Source: Chitinophagaceae bacterium (GTDB lineage Bacteria > Bacteroidota > Bacteroidia > Chitinophagales > Chitinophagaceae). From it: DNA of 41,023 bases. The stretch lies in assembly GCA_014379965.1 (NCBI GenBank), contig JACMKU010000068.1, positions 1 through 41,023 of the forward strand, read 5' to 3'. A program made the position numbers and the translations under genes. The first letter of the stretch is position 1; each line of letters opens with the position of its first letter. Below, in pieces: positions 32,742 through 41,023 of this stretch. The notes under the pieces were generated by a model. The model searched no databases, was not told where the DNA came from, and saw only the letters and a program-made list of their open reading frames with translations.

Positions 32742-34700
32742 ATGTTAAGAAAAATTATCCTGTTTCTTCTTCTATCCGTTTCAGTAACAAATCTTTTCGC
32801 CCAATCCCCAGATGACAGGGAACCTTCCTGCCGCGAGAAATGCTCATTCGCATTTTCCAATCAACGTGAACAGCAACTCACCTTCTTTCAGTCTCCATCG
32901 ATGAACAAATATGATATCAATTATCTCAAATTGGATATTTCGGTAGAGGCCAATAGCACATTCATAGAGGGTACCGCACTCACGCGTGCTTTCGTGGTGC
33001 AGGCATTGGATAGTTTCATCATCGAGTTCAAGAACAACATGACCGTGGATTCGGTCTTCATAAATGGAAACAAAAGAACATTCACCAGGGCCGATGACCA
33101 TTTAAAGGTGCCGCTGCCCGCTACACTTGCCGTCGGAAATTCTTTCGACGCACTCGTCTACTATCGCGGAAACGCAAGCAGCGATGGAGTATTTGCCGGC
33201 ACCATGGCAAGCAATGGTTTGGTATACACAGCCAGCCTCTCGGAAAGTTACCAGGCAAGGGAATGGTTCCCGGCTAAGCAATTATTAAAAGATAAGATCG
33301 ATTCTGCCGATATATGGATCACCACTTCTTCCTCTAACAAAGCCGGATCGAACGGCTTGCTGAAAGCGATCGTCGACAAGCCAGGCAATAAGAAACAATA
33401 TCAATGGAAGACGCGGTATCCGATGGCCTACTATCTTGTAAGCTTCGCGGTGGGCAATTACATGGAATACCTGCATTATGCGAAGCCTGCGGCAATAGCC
33501 CCCGACTCTATCCTGATACAGGACTATATTGTCGACAACCCGACTTTCTTCGCAACTACCAAACCCAACCTCGATAAGACTCCGCCATTCCTTGAAAAGC
33601 TTAGTGAGTTGTATGGACTTTACCCCTTTCATCGTGAAAAGTATGGTCATTCCCATGCTAACATTGGAGGCGGCATGGAGCACCAGACCATGAGTACGAT
33701 GAGTAGCTTCGCGACTACCATCATCGCACACGAGTTAGGCCACCAGTGGTTTGGTGACAATGTCACATGTGCCACATGGAATCATATCTGGATCAATGAG
33801 GGATTCGCGAGTTACACCGAGTACCTGATGATGGAAAAGTTGCCTGCCCTTTTCACTGGCACTGCTGCGACCTTCATGCAAAATGTGCACAATGACGTGA
33901 TGGCCTCCGCAAGCGGAAGCGTTTTTGTACCTGATGCATCTTTATTTGATGAAAACAGGATATTCAGTAGTCGTTTCACATACAACAAAGGAGGTGCTAT
34001 AATACACACGCTTCGATTCGAAATGCAGGACGATGCGAAGTTTTTTCAGACGCTTCAAACATTTCAGAATATCTATAGGGATTCAGTTGCAACTGCGGAA
34101 GATTTCAAGGCAGTTGCAGAGTCGGTATGCGGTCGCAGTTTCACCGATTTTTTTAATCAATGGTATTATGGACAGGGCTACCCAACTGTCAATGTCGATT
34201 ATGGAAAGGTTGGTGACTCTATTCAATTGCGCGTTAGCCAGACTACGAGCGCACCTTCTGTAACGCCGCTCTTCAAAGGCCTGTATGAATTTACTATCAG
34301 GACCGGCCAGGGCGATACGATCGTAATTGTTAATGTCACCGCGAACAACCAGGTATTCAAGTTTAAGTCACCTCGTACTCCTTCCGGAGTCGTCATCGAT
34401 CCCAATAACTGGATCATAAATAAGACAGGCTCGATCACCACCGCCACCCCATCTATAGATGTAAGTAATGACGTCACCATGTTCCCCAATCCATCACCCG
34501 GTGTCACTTATCTCAAATTTCCAAGAAACTGGTTCAATCACCTCGAACTATATGACGTAACGGGAAAACTATTGCGCCGTGAAAACATACCCAATGGCAC
34601 ATCGCAGTTCACACTAAACACTGAGTATGCAACCGGTCTTTATTTTATAAGGATGTGGGGGAAGGGGCGGAATGGAGTGAAGAAGCTTGTGATCCAATAG
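32742..34700 (+). CDS. Secreted M1-family aminopeptidase with T9SS sorting domain
   Basis: A 652-residue gluzincin. It has a signal peptide (1-20, LFA|Q) and an N-terminal beta domain. The substrate loop is GGGMEHQ (309-315, GxMEN equivalent) and the zinc site H330-E-L-G-H334 has the third ligand E353 in NEGFASYTEY. The last 80 residues (VTMFPNPSPGVTYL, LELYDVTGKLL, LNTEYATGLYFIRM) form a type A T9SS C-terminal sorting domain, so the enzyme should be exported through T9SS and cell-surface attached or released. A GAGGTG sequence upstream of the ATG is one of the few Shine-Dalgarno-like sites here. Confidence 0.93.
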   Translation: MLRKIILFLLLSVSVTNLFAQSPDDREPSCREKCSFAFSNQREQQLTFFQSPSMNKYDINYLKLDISVEANSTFIEGTALTRAFVVQALDSFIIEFKNNMTVDSVFINGNKRTFTRADDHLKVPLPATLAVGNSFDALVYYRGNASSDGVFAGTMASNGLVYTASLSESYQAREWFPAKQLLKDKIDSADIWITTSSSNKAGSNGLLKAIVDKPGNKKQYQWKTRYPMAYYLVSFAVGNYMEYLHYAKPAAIAPDSILIQDYIVDNPTFFATTKPNLDKTPPFLEKLSELYGLYPFHREKYGHSHANIGGGMEHQTMSTMSSFATTIIAHELGHQWFGDNVTCATWNHIWINEGFASYTEYLMMEKLPALFTGTAATFMQNVHNDVMASASGSVFVPDASLFDENRIFSSRFTYNKGGAIIHTLRFEMQDDAKFFQTLQTFQNIYRDSVATAEDFKAVAESVCGRSFTDFFNQWYYGQGYPTVNVDYGKVGDSIQLRVSQTTSAPSVTPLFKGLYEFTIRTGQGDTIVIVNVTANNQVFKFKSPRTPSGVVIDPNNWIINKTGSITTATPSIDVSNDVTMFPNPSPGVTYLKFPRNWFNHLELYDVTGKLLRRENIPNGTSQFTLNTEYATGLYFIRMWGKGRNGVKKLVIQ

Positions 34701-34910
34701 TTAATAGGCAATAGCCAATAGGCAACGGGTCGTTTTAGATTGAATTTTTCTTTCGAGTCAGCGCGGCAATTGACTATTGCCTGCTATTCGTTAATTGATA
34801 GTCCCCAAGTATTACGAATTCAAATTGCATGACCGAATCTCGGGGGCCACTCACTAATGACCACTGACTACTCACTACTGACCACTGACCACTCACCACT
34901 CACCTCTCAC
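34701..34910. repeat. Repeat C2 hairpin followed by single arm A4, between convergent peptidase genes
   Basis: C2 pairs 34706-34719 (AGGCAATAGCCAAT) with 34769-34782 at 13 of 14 positions, around a core beginning about 34724 (CGGGTCGTTTTAGATTGAAT). A4, 34847-34910, is a one-sided run of CACTGACCACTCACC words of class A with no left arm. The TGA stop of the M28 gene (34907-34909) lies inside A4. Confidence 0.75.
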
Positions 34911-36280
34911 AGCCCATACTTATCAATCAAATACACAATTGCCGCCATATTGACCGCGCCTAACTCCAATTCACGCTTGTTGACTGCTTCGAATACATCG
35001 TTCCTTGCATGATGTATGTCGAAGTAGCGTTGCGAATCGGGATTTAAGCTTCCCATGGGTGTGCCGAGAAGTTTATTCAATGACCCGATATCGGCCCCGC
35101 CGCCACCCTTCACGAATTCGGATGCACCGTAAGGTGCTATCAACTCCTTCCAGCGGAGAACCTTTTCAAACTGCTCATCGGATACCGTGAATCCGAGACT
35201 TCTGGGTGTGAACCCACCCGCATCACTCTCGATGGCGAAGAGGTGTTTCTCGTTCTTTGCTTTTGCCTCGTCAGCATATTTATTGCCGCCTTTGAGTCCA
35301 TTTTCCTCATTAGCAAATAAGACGAATCGAATCGTTCTCTTCGGCTGGTAGCCAACCGCCTTAAATGCACGAAGCACTTCCATCGTTTGCACGCAACCGG
35401 CGCCATCGTCGTGTGCGCCTTCACAATTGTCCCAGCTGTCGAGGTGGCCGCCGATAGTGATGATCTCATCGGGAAACTGTGTACCTTTTAACTCACCAAT
35501 GATGTTATGTCCGATCGTATCCGGCAAGAAATGACCATTGGTTCTTATTTGCACATTCACCTTACCTTTTTTTAAAGTCTCGCTAAGCCAGTCAGCATCG
35601 CGAAGTCCTACCGCTACTGCGGGTATCTTAGCATATAATGAATCGTACCTGGTGGCACCTGTGTGCGGATTGTTGTCTGCACTATGACTCATGCTCCTTA
35701 CGATCACGGCCACGGCTCCATACTTGGCGGCTCTGCTTGGACCTTGTCCGCGGTACTGACCCGCATCACGATAAGCAAGGAATGTATTTACATAAGTTGG
35801 ATTGAACTTATAATTATAGAAAACGATCTTTCCTTTAATGAGATTTTTCTTCGTCTCAAGATCATCGAAGGATTCAACCAGTAATACCTCTCCCCTGGTT
35901 CCTTTTGGACCAGTGCCTATAGAATTGCCGAGTGCTACTACATCCAGTGCCTTTGGCGTGATGTTTCCTTTGTTGGAATATGAAACCTTAGCCTCATCCC
36001 GGCCGCCCCTCACCCAATGTGGAACCTGGCATTGTTGAAGCCATGTGATGTCGGCTCCAGCCTCTTTCATTTTTACAGCTGCCCACTTCTCAGCTTTCAC
36101 CATCCCGGGCGATCCCGCGAGCCGTCCGCCGATCTGTTTAGTGAGATGTCGGAGGTTATCATAAGCCTTACTGTTGGTAAGAATTTCATCGGCAATACGG
36201 CGTATCTGGACGGAGTCTTCCGCCTGTCCAAAGGAATAAGAAGCAATCGCCATCGAGACTACTGCCAATAATATTTTCAT
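34907..36280 (-). CDS. Secreted M28-family zinc peptidase with PA domain
   Basis: A 457-residue peptidase with a signal peptide (MKILLAVVSMAIASYSFGQA) and a PA-domain insert around residues 125-225 (RGEVLLVES to KIPAVAVG). The M28 zinc site has H279 (GGHLDSWD), D291 in HDDGAG, the E325-E326 pair in ANEENG, D353 (ESDAGG) and H424 (DIHHARND). The frame runs up to 36328, but the ATG at 36280 gives a proper signal peptide. It is probably an aminopeptidase or carboxypeptidase in the periplasm. It converges on the M1 peptidase and diverges from bshA. Confidence 0.93.
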   Translation of the reverse strand: MKILLAVVSMAIASYSFGQAEDSVQIRRIADEILTNSKAYDNLRHLTKQIGGRLAGSPGMVKAEKWAAVKMKEAGADITWLQQCQVPHWVRGGRDEAKVSYSNKGNITPKALDVVALGNSIGTGPKGTRGEVLLVESFDDLETKKNLIKGKIVFYNYKFNPTYVNTFLAYRDAGQYRGQGPSRAAKYGAVAVIVRSMSHSADNNPHTGATRYDSLYAKIPAVAVGLRDADWLSETLKKGKVNVQIRTNGHFLPDTIGHNIIGELKGTQFPDEIITIGGHLDSWDNCEGAHDDGAGCVQTMEVLRAFKAVGYQPKRTIRFVLFANEENGLKGGNKYADEAKAKNEKHLFAIESDAGGFTPRSLGFTVSDEQFEKVLRWKELIAPYGASEFVKGGGGADIGSLNKLLGTPMGSLNPDSQRYFDIHHARNDVFEAVNKRELELGAVNMAAIVYLIDKYGL

Positions 36281-36405
36281 GCATTCAATTTCGATAAAGT
36301 TAAAGGATAGGATGAAAAGGGAAAACAAAGATTTAAGACGAACGGTAAACCTTCATCGGTCAAAACTGTTACCTTAGGGGTTGGCCCTTGGCCTTCACTA
36401 TTTTT

Positions 36406-37524
36406 ATGAGAATTGGAATTGTATGTTATCCTACGTTTGGCGGTAGTGGTGTGTTGGCTACCGAATTAGGGAAGGCACTGGCTCAGAAGGGCCACCAGGT
36501 ACATTTTATCACTTACCAGCAGCCGGTCAGGCTGAATGGTTTTATTCCAAATATTTTTTATCACGAAGTGCAGGTTCCCACGTACCCGCTATTTGATTAT
36601 CCGCCTTATGAGACAGCATTGGCGAGTACAATGGTTGACGTGATCAAGAACAACAACCTCGATCTCTTGCACGTGCACTATGCCATCCCGCATGCCTCTG
36701 CGGCCTTCATGGCCAAGAAGATCCTCGAGCAGGAAGGTAAGACCATACCCGTAATCACCACGCTGCATGGTACCGATATCACATTAGTGGGTAGGGATAA
36801 GACCTACGCTCCTGTTGTAGCGTTCTCCATTAACCAAAGTGACGCCATCACTGCAGTATCCGAAAATCTTCGTGATGAGACTTATAAAACCTTCACCATC
36901 CAAAAGGAAATACAGGTCATATATAATTTCGTCGATGTACAACGCTTCAGTCGTAAGCCTATTGATGCTTTCAAGAAAGTGATTGCTCCTAAAGGTGAGA
37001 GAATATTGATGCACGCCTCCAATTTCAGAAAGATTAAACGGGTACAGGATGTCGTGAAGATCTTCTATGAAGTCCAGAAGAAGATGCCCGCTAAATTGCT
37101 ATTCGTTGGTGATGGACCAGAGAGACAATCGGCAGAAGAGCTCGCGAGATCGCTCGGTGTGCATGAAGAAGTAAGATTCGTAGGAAAGCAGGAGCAGATG
37201 GAAGACATCCTCGCTATTGCGGATCTATTCCTCCTGACTTCAGAATATGAAAGCTTTGGATTGGCAGCTCTGGAAGCGATGGCCGCTGGTGTGCCCGTCA
37301 TATCTACTAACGCCGGAGGACTAAATGAAATCAACGTCGAAGGCGAGACGGGTTATATGGCCGATGTAGGCGACATCCTCACGATGAGCAGGAAGGCCTT
37401 GGACATTCTCGAAAAAGATGAGACATTAAACGCTTTCAAGAAGCGCGCGGCGGAACATGCGAAGAAATTCGATATCGCCAATATAGTCCCGATCTACGAG
37501 CAACTGTACGAGCGGTTTTTATGA
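36406..37524 (+). CDS. bshA: N-acetyl-alpha-D-glucosaminyl L-malate synthase BshA
   Basis: A 372-residue GT4 glycosyltransferase that makes GlcNAc-malate from UDP-GlcNAc and L-malate, the first step of bacillithiol synthesis. BshA-typical features are IGIVCYPTFGGSGVLATELG (3-22), HVHYAIPHASAAFMA, TTLHGTDITLVGRD and SEYESFGLAALEAMAAGVPV with the GT4 ExxxxxxxE site. The frame opens at 36388 but the ATG at 36406 gives the standard MRIGIVCYP start. No bshB or bshC is adjacent. Confidence 0.96.
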   Translation: MRIGIVCYPTFGGSGVLATELGKALAQKGHQVHFITYQQPVRLNGFIPNIFYHEVQVPTYPLFDYPPYETALASTMVDVIKNNNLDLLHVHYAIPHASAAFMAKKILEQEGKTIPVITTLHGTDITLVGRDKTYAPVVAFSINQSDAITAVSENLRDETYKTFTIQKEIQVIYNFVDVQRFSRKPIDAFKKVIAPKGERILMHASNFRKIKRVQDVVKIFYEVQKKMPAKLLFVGDGPERQSAEELARSLGVHEEVRFVGKQEQMEDILAIADLFLLTSEYESFGLAALEAMAAGVPVISTNAGGLNEINVEGETGYMADVGDILTMSRKALDILEKDETLNAFKKRAAEHAKKFDIANIVPIYEQLYERFL

Positions 37525-37526
37525 GC

Positions 37527-37640
37527 GTGAATAGTGAGTAGTGAATGGTGAGTGGCGCCCGCATTTTGATTAGACTTTAGCTATTCCAAATCCATAATGG
37601 GGTTCAAATAACGGGTAGCCATTCACTACTCACTATTCAC
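37527..37640. repeat. Hairpin element A5: 22-bp perfect arms
   Basis: 37527-37548 (GTGAATAGTGAGTAGTGAAT and GG) is exactly complementary to 37619-37640, with a 70-nt core starting TGAGTGGCGCCCGCATTTTG. It sits two bases after the bshA stop and ten before the end of the convergent EnvC-like gene. Confidence 0.85.
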
Positions 37641-37650
37641 TATTCACATA

Positions 37651-38964
37651 CTACCGCCTCAACCACGTCTCCGGATTCACGTTTTTATTCTCTATCATTA
37701 GCATAAAATCAACCTGACCGCCAGAGCCATCCTGTGCCTCGGCCGTACGACCAATCACCTGGCCACGCGTAACGCTTGCACCCTTGGATACACTAACGCC
37801 GGAAAGGTTACTATAAGACGTGAAGTATTTACCATGCCTGATTACAACTGCCGCACCATCACCATAGTTGTGAACAGCGACCACCTCCCCATCAAAAACA
37901 GCCTTGGCAGGCGCCCCGATATTGGGTGTAGCTATCGATACACCAGGGTTGTCTCCTACTATCTTAGTTCCATCGATGGTATACTTTCCGAAATGAACGC
38001 TCACAAATCCATTGTCAACCGGCCACGGTAGTTTACCCTTGTTCAATTCGAATTTGCTATTCAAAGCGACGTCGCTTGCATTTAGATTAAGATAACTTTC
38101 TGTCTTTTTCACTACAGTCTTTGCTGGTGCACTAGTGCTACCGGTAGTGGTAGATGGGTTCGGCGTTGCTGCCACCTCGTTCCTCCTCGCCTCCGCTGCC
38201 TTACGCTCTGCTTCCTTTCTTGCCGCATCTATCTCTCTTCTCACGATCGCAGCGATGGCGTTCTGAATATCCCTGTCCCGCTTTTTCTTTATCGCTATCT
38301 GTTTCTGTAGATCCTTTTCCTGGCTCTTCAATCCAGTGACGACGGCATCCTTCTCCCTGCGTTGAACATCCAATACGGTCTTTTCCTTCACCTGTGATTG
38401 CAAGGCAACATTCTTCTGTTGCTTCCTTCCCAATTGCTGCTGCTGGCGCTTTGTGATCAGTTGTTGTGTTTCGAGGATGTTGCTTACCTGTTTCTCCCGA
38501 TATGCGCGATAGCTTTTGAGATAAGCTACGCGGCGAATCGCATCGTTGAAACTAGTAGCGGAGAAGATGAAGTTTACATAGTCATAACTGCTCCTGTTCT
38601 TGTATGCATAGACGACGGTCTTCGCGTATTGTGCTTTCAATGTATCGACCTGCTTCTGCAACCGATAAATCTCCAGGTTGCTGAGATAAATATCATCGTC
38701 AATCATCTTCAACTCGCGATTGATGCTCGACATATAACGTTCCTGGAGACTGATTTTCTTTTTCAGCATGTTCAACTGGCCAAGGGATTGCTTCTTCTGC
38801 CCTTTCACCTTGTCATACATTCCCTGGATTTGCCTGAGCTGGTCCTGTATTTCCTGGCGTTCTTTCTCCAACTGATTTCTGTCAGACACGGGCTGTGCCA
38901 CTATCGCCGGCGCTATCGCGGCTAGAAATAAAATGGTGAGCAGGTGTTTTTTCAGCATAGTCAT
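37651..38964 (-). CDS. EnvC-like coiled-coil protein with degenerate M23 (LytM) domain
   Basis: A 437-residue exported protein. It has a signal peptide (residues 1-23, ending IVAQ), a long Gln/Lys/Arg-rich coiled coil at about 30-255, a Pro/Thr/Ser linker, and a C-terminal LytM-like domain (about 320-437). The domain keeps the fold blocks PAKAVFDGEVVAV and VIRHGKYFTSYSNL, ending in MIENKNVNPETWL. The zinc ligands expected in active M23 enzymes are absent: the HxxxD site reads NPGVS and the late HxH site reads VDF. That points to an amidase activator like EnvC rather than an endopeptidase. It lies upstream of no obvious amidase gene here. Confidence 0.88.
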   Translation of the reverse strand: MTMLKKHLLTILFLAAIAPAIVAQPVSDRNQLEKERQEIQDQLRQIQGMYDKVKGQKKQSLGQLNMLKKKISLQERYMSSINRELKMIDDDIYLSNLEIYRLQKQVDTLKAQYAKTVVYAYKNRSSYDYVNFIFSATSFNDAIRRVAYLKSYRAYREKQVSNILETQQLITKRQQQQLGRKQQKNVALQSQVKEKTVLDVQRREKDAVVTGLKSQEKDLQKQIAIKKKRDRDIQNAIAAIVRREIDAARKEAERKAAEARRNEVAATPNPSTTTGSTSAPAKTVVKKTESYLNLNASDVALNSKFELNKGKLPWPVDNGFVSVHFGKYTIDGTKIVGDNPGVSIATPNIGAPAKAVFDGEVVAVHNYGDGAAVVIRHGKYFTSYSNLSGVSVSKGASVTRGQVIGRTAEAQDGSGGQVDFMLMIENKNVNPETWLRR

Positions 38965-39043
38965 TTATTAGGTCATAGTTGATTGAACAGGGTGCGAAAA
39001 CGGAGTTATATAACGAATTAATACAAAATAAATTATATACAGT

Positions 39044-39847
39044 TCAATTCCATTTGAAATTTTTAGGCACCGAGAAAGGGAAGCTTAACGTTTCATTAAA
39101 ACTATATGATTTGAAGTCAAGCTTTATATCAAGCTTCGACTTCTCAGACACGGCAATCCGACGTTTGGTGGAGAAATTCGGACCCTTGTTGTTATCATAA
39201 TCATCATAGCTCAGGTCGCAGGTGCGGTTGCGGTTTATGTCTACATCATCCAGTTTACTATGGCGAAGAAGGCCATCTGTGACAGTAATAAGATTCTTGA
39301 AAAATTCCCCTATGCTAAGCAGGGATACGGTGGTACCCACCCGGGCATAGGAAGTTATGTTGCCTTCCATGAACACAGGGTTGCCGATGATCAGGTCCTG
39401 GACCGATTTCAGGCCCAGAGGCAGTCCCGTCACTTCCTGTATATAATCCACGCTACGCGCAGTATATAATTTATCGAGTTTGTTGATGAGCTTAATAGAA
39501 TCGCGAGTGATATACGCCCTTAATCCTTCTATTCCGAATAATCCCGTCACCGATATCCATATCACGCTGTCTTTGTACATGCGTAGTGTTGCATTCACAT
39601 TTTCTTTCTTTCCGTCGCCACCCATATAATCTACGTCGATCTTAGCGTTGAATGTGGTGAAAGTTATATGCTGAGCTTCGAGTTTCTTGACAACATCCCT
39701 GATTACTGCCGCCGAATCTTCTCGTTGCGTCACCGAAGGTGCTACCTCAGTTGAATCTTTCTTACTCATAGCCGTCTGGATTTTCCGGGTAGAGCGGCAC
39801 GACGTAACTAGGAAAGCGGCTATTAGGGCAATGAAGATTACTCTCAT
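39044..39847 (-). CDS. DUF4292-family lipoprotein
   Basis: A 267-residue lipoprotein with lipobox VTSC (Cys 17) at the end of MRVIFIALIAAFLVTSCRS. The mature part has FTTFNAKIDVDYMGG, WISVTGLFGIEGLRAYIT and the C-terminal LDIKLDFKSYSFNETLSFPF strand block seen in DUF4292 proteins of Bacteroidota. Such folds resemble LolA/LolB-like lipid-binding proteins, so a role in envelope lipid or lipoprotein handling is possible but not shown. It follows dut by 6 bp and precedes the EnvC-like gene. Confidence 0.85.
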   Translation of the reverse strand: MRVIFIALIAAFLVTSCRSTRKIQTAMSKKDSTEVAPSVTQREDSAAVIRDVVKKLEAQHITFTTFNAKIDVDYMGGDGKKENVNATLRMYKDSVIWISVTGLFGIEGLRAYITRDSIKLINKLDKLYTARSVDYIQEVTGLPLGLKSVQDLIIGNPVFMEGNITSYARVGTTVSLLSIGEFFKNLITVTDGLLRHSKLDDVDINRNRTCDLSYDDYDNNKGPNFSTKRRIAVSEKSKLDIKLDFKSYSFNETLSFPFSVPKNFKWN

Positions 39848-39853
39848 GATTAA

Positions 39854-40291
39854 TTAGTGTTTACCTGTATGACCAAATCCACCCACGTTTCTCTCCGTTT
39901 CACCAATGGCTTCCACTGGATGCCAGGTCATTCTTCCTACCTCCTGGATAACCATTTGTGCGATACGGTCGCCTGGTTCTATGACCTGTTCCTCGGCGGA
40001 AAGGTTGATTAATATAATCTTAATTTCTCCCCTGTAGTCCGCATCAATGGTGCCAGGAGTATTGAGGCAAGTGATACCCTGCCGTACAGCCAGACCGCTC
40101 CGTGGGCGCACCTGTATTTCATACCCCTGTGGTAGCTCCACATACAGTCCCGTTGGCACCAATACTCTCTCCATCGGCTGCAATGCAAGCGGGTTGTCGA
40201 GGAAGGCCCTCACATCCATACCCGATGATCCGGCTGTGGCATATGCCGGTAATTCGTTGGGGGATTTATTTACGATTTTTACGGTTGGCAT
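39854..40291 (-). CDS. dut: Deoxyuridine 5'-triphosphate nucleotidohydrolase
   Basis: Dut hydrolyses dUTP to dUMP, keeping uracil out of DNA. The 145-residue protein has all five trimeric-dUTPase motifs: [38 protein letters not shown] and [10 protein letters not shown]. Motif V has His instead of the common Ser (GFGHTG). It probably shares a transcript with the DUF4292 and EnvC-like genes, 6 bp ahead of the former. Confidence 0.97.
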   Translation of the reverse strand: MPTVKIVNKSPNELPAYATAGSSGMDVRAFLDNPLALQPMERVLVPTGLYVELPQGYEIQVRPRSGLAVRQGITCLNTPGTIDADYRGEIKIILINLSAEEQVIEPGDRIAQMVIQEVGRMTWHPVEAIGETERNVGGFGHTGKH

Positions 40292-40307
40292 CGCGCAAAG
40301 ATAATGA

Positions 40308-40411
40308 CGTTTAACGTTTAAGGGTTTAACGTTTAACGTTCTTCAAATCGTAATTGCAATTTCCATTTGAAACGACCTAACGTTAAACCCTTAAACGTTA
40401 AACGTTAAACG
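40308..40411. repeat. Hairpin element B5 between dut and ispF
   Basis: 26-bp perfect arms at 40308-40333 and 40379-40404 of CGTTTAA words around AAGGG, with extra words at 40334-40341 and 40405-40411. The core begins TTCTTCAAATCGTAATTGCA. The ispF stop codon (TAA, 40405-40407 on the complement) is made by the last word of the right arm. Confidence 0.9.
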
Positions 40412-40887
40412 CCTTTGCTCAGAAGGACTGTCGCATACGCAACGAGCCCTTCTTCTCTGCCAACAAACCCCATCTCTTCTGTAGTAGTCGCCTTAATGGA
40501 AACGTCTTTGTGACTGATGCCGGCGATAGAGGCAATCGTCTCCTGCATTTGGGTGACGTAGGGTTTGATCTTCGGAGCCTGGAGACATAGTGTACTATCG
40601 ATGTTGACCACCTTGTATCCTTCTTTGCCGATCAGCTCCATAGTATGCTTGAGGAGGATCTTGCTATCGATATTCTTGTATTGTGCATCCGTATCGGGAA
40701 AGTGTTGACCTATATCGCCAAGGCTGAGAGCGCCAAGCAGTGCATCGCAGATTGCATGGAGTAACACATCCGCGTCGCTATGACCTAGTGAGCCAAGATG
40801 ATGGGGAATTTTAATGCCGCCGATCCAGAGGTCGCGGCCACTAACTAGCTTGTGAAAATCAACACCTGATCCTATGCGGTATGACAT
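40405..40887 (-). CDS. ispF: 2-C-methyl-D-erythritol 2,4-cyclodiphosphate synthase
   Basis: IspF cyclises CDP-ME-2-phosphate to MEcPP in the MEP isoprenoid pathway. The 160-residue protein has the zinc ligands D10 and H12 (GSGVDFHKL), H44 (SDADVLLHAICDALLGA), DIGQHFPDTD and the C-terminal ATTTEEMGFVGREEG. The final residues KGV and the stop fall in repeat B5. Family members often end near here, so the repeat probably replaced only the last codons. ispD is not adjacent in this window. Confidence 0.97.
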   Translation of the reverse strand: MSYRIGSGVDFHKLVSGRDLWIGGIKIPHHLGSLGHSDADVLLHAICDALLGALSLGDIGQHFPDTDAQYKNIDSKILLKHTMELIGKEGYKVVNIDSTLCLQAPKIKPYVTQMQETIASIAGISHKDVSIKATTTEEMGFVGREEGLVAYATVLLSKGV

Positions 40888-40920
40888 ACGATGAATTTAG
40901 GCAAAAATACTGGATGATGA

Positions 40921-41023
40921 AGGCGGGAGACGGGTGGCGGGTGGCGGGAGACGGGCGGCGGGAGACGGGAGGCGGGAGACGGGAGGCGGGAGACGGGAGG
41001 CGGGAGACGGGAGGCGGGAGACG
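40921..41023. repeat. Tandem GC-rich 14-bp repeat GGCGGGAGACGGGA (continues off the edge)
   Basis: Upstream of ispF the last 103 bases repeat GGCGGGAGACGGGA with slight variants at the start (GGCGGGTGGCGGG). The final four copies are identical. GC content is far above the surrounding DNA. It probably forms one arm of a further word-type element whose partner lies outside the window. Confidence 0.9.

Noticed and set aside
38398..38925. 175-codon antisense frame inside the EnvC-like gene
   Set aside because: Leucine-rich shadow of the coiled-coil codons on the other strand.

Overview
The window looks like chromosomal DNA of a Bacteroidota bacterium, most likely near the Chitinophagaceae. The pointers are a PorP/SprF-type type IX secretion protein, an M1 peptidase with a type A T9SS sorting tail, a DUF4292 lipoprotein, BshA (bacillithiol), LytS/LytTR regulation, an arginine cluster with the transcarbamylase class (ArgF') typical of the phylum, TAnnTTTG-like promoters and almost no Shine-Dalgarno sequences. 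I see no phage, insertion sequence, CRISPR array, rRNA or tRNA. Genus and species cannot be read from the sequence. Layout. 1-4.0 kb: tail of an exported protein, a 200-bp palindrome, trmD, then a GT9 glycosyltransferase overlapping a polytopic membrane protein. 4.2-8.3 kb: fatty acid desaturase, adenine deaminase and two small proteins that look like diverged paralogues. 8.3-12.6 kb: a 1091-residue periplasmic PD40/amidohydrolase protein and, divergently, an archaemetzincin lipoprotein. 12.8-15.8 kb: an operon of LiaF-like membrane protein, DUF4288 protein, LytS-type kinase and LytTR regulator. 16-23.5 kb: anmK, upp, porP/sprF, a dicarboxylate symporter, 3-methyladenine glycosylase, an EI24 membrane protein, an RsmI-like methylase and a small membrane-anchored protein. 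23.5-32.7 kb: arginine biosynthesis (GNAT acyltransferase, argG, argC, argD, argF', argB, argE, argH). 32.7-41 kb: M1 and M28 peptidases, bshA, an EnvC-like protein, a DUF4292 lipoprotein, dut and ispF. How genes work together. The arginine genes form a near-complete acylated-intermediate route from glutamate to arginine. Ahead of them is a 303-bp leader with a TAnnTTTG promoter candidate, a 40-codon open frame ending in Arg-Pro-Arg-Arg-Arg-Pro-Val-Phe, and mutually exclusive hairpins overlapping its stop codon. This has the architecture of a translational attenuator and is the best candidate here for an undescribed regulatory system. The second theme is a set of intergenic elements whose long inverted arms are built from short repeated words (TTTAACG, GTGAATAGTGAGT, GGCAATA, CGCAAAGA, GGCGGGAGACGGGA and others). 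They occupy many of the larger gaps, convergent, tandem and divergent alike, often abut or supply stop codons, and some share a degenerate core between the arms.
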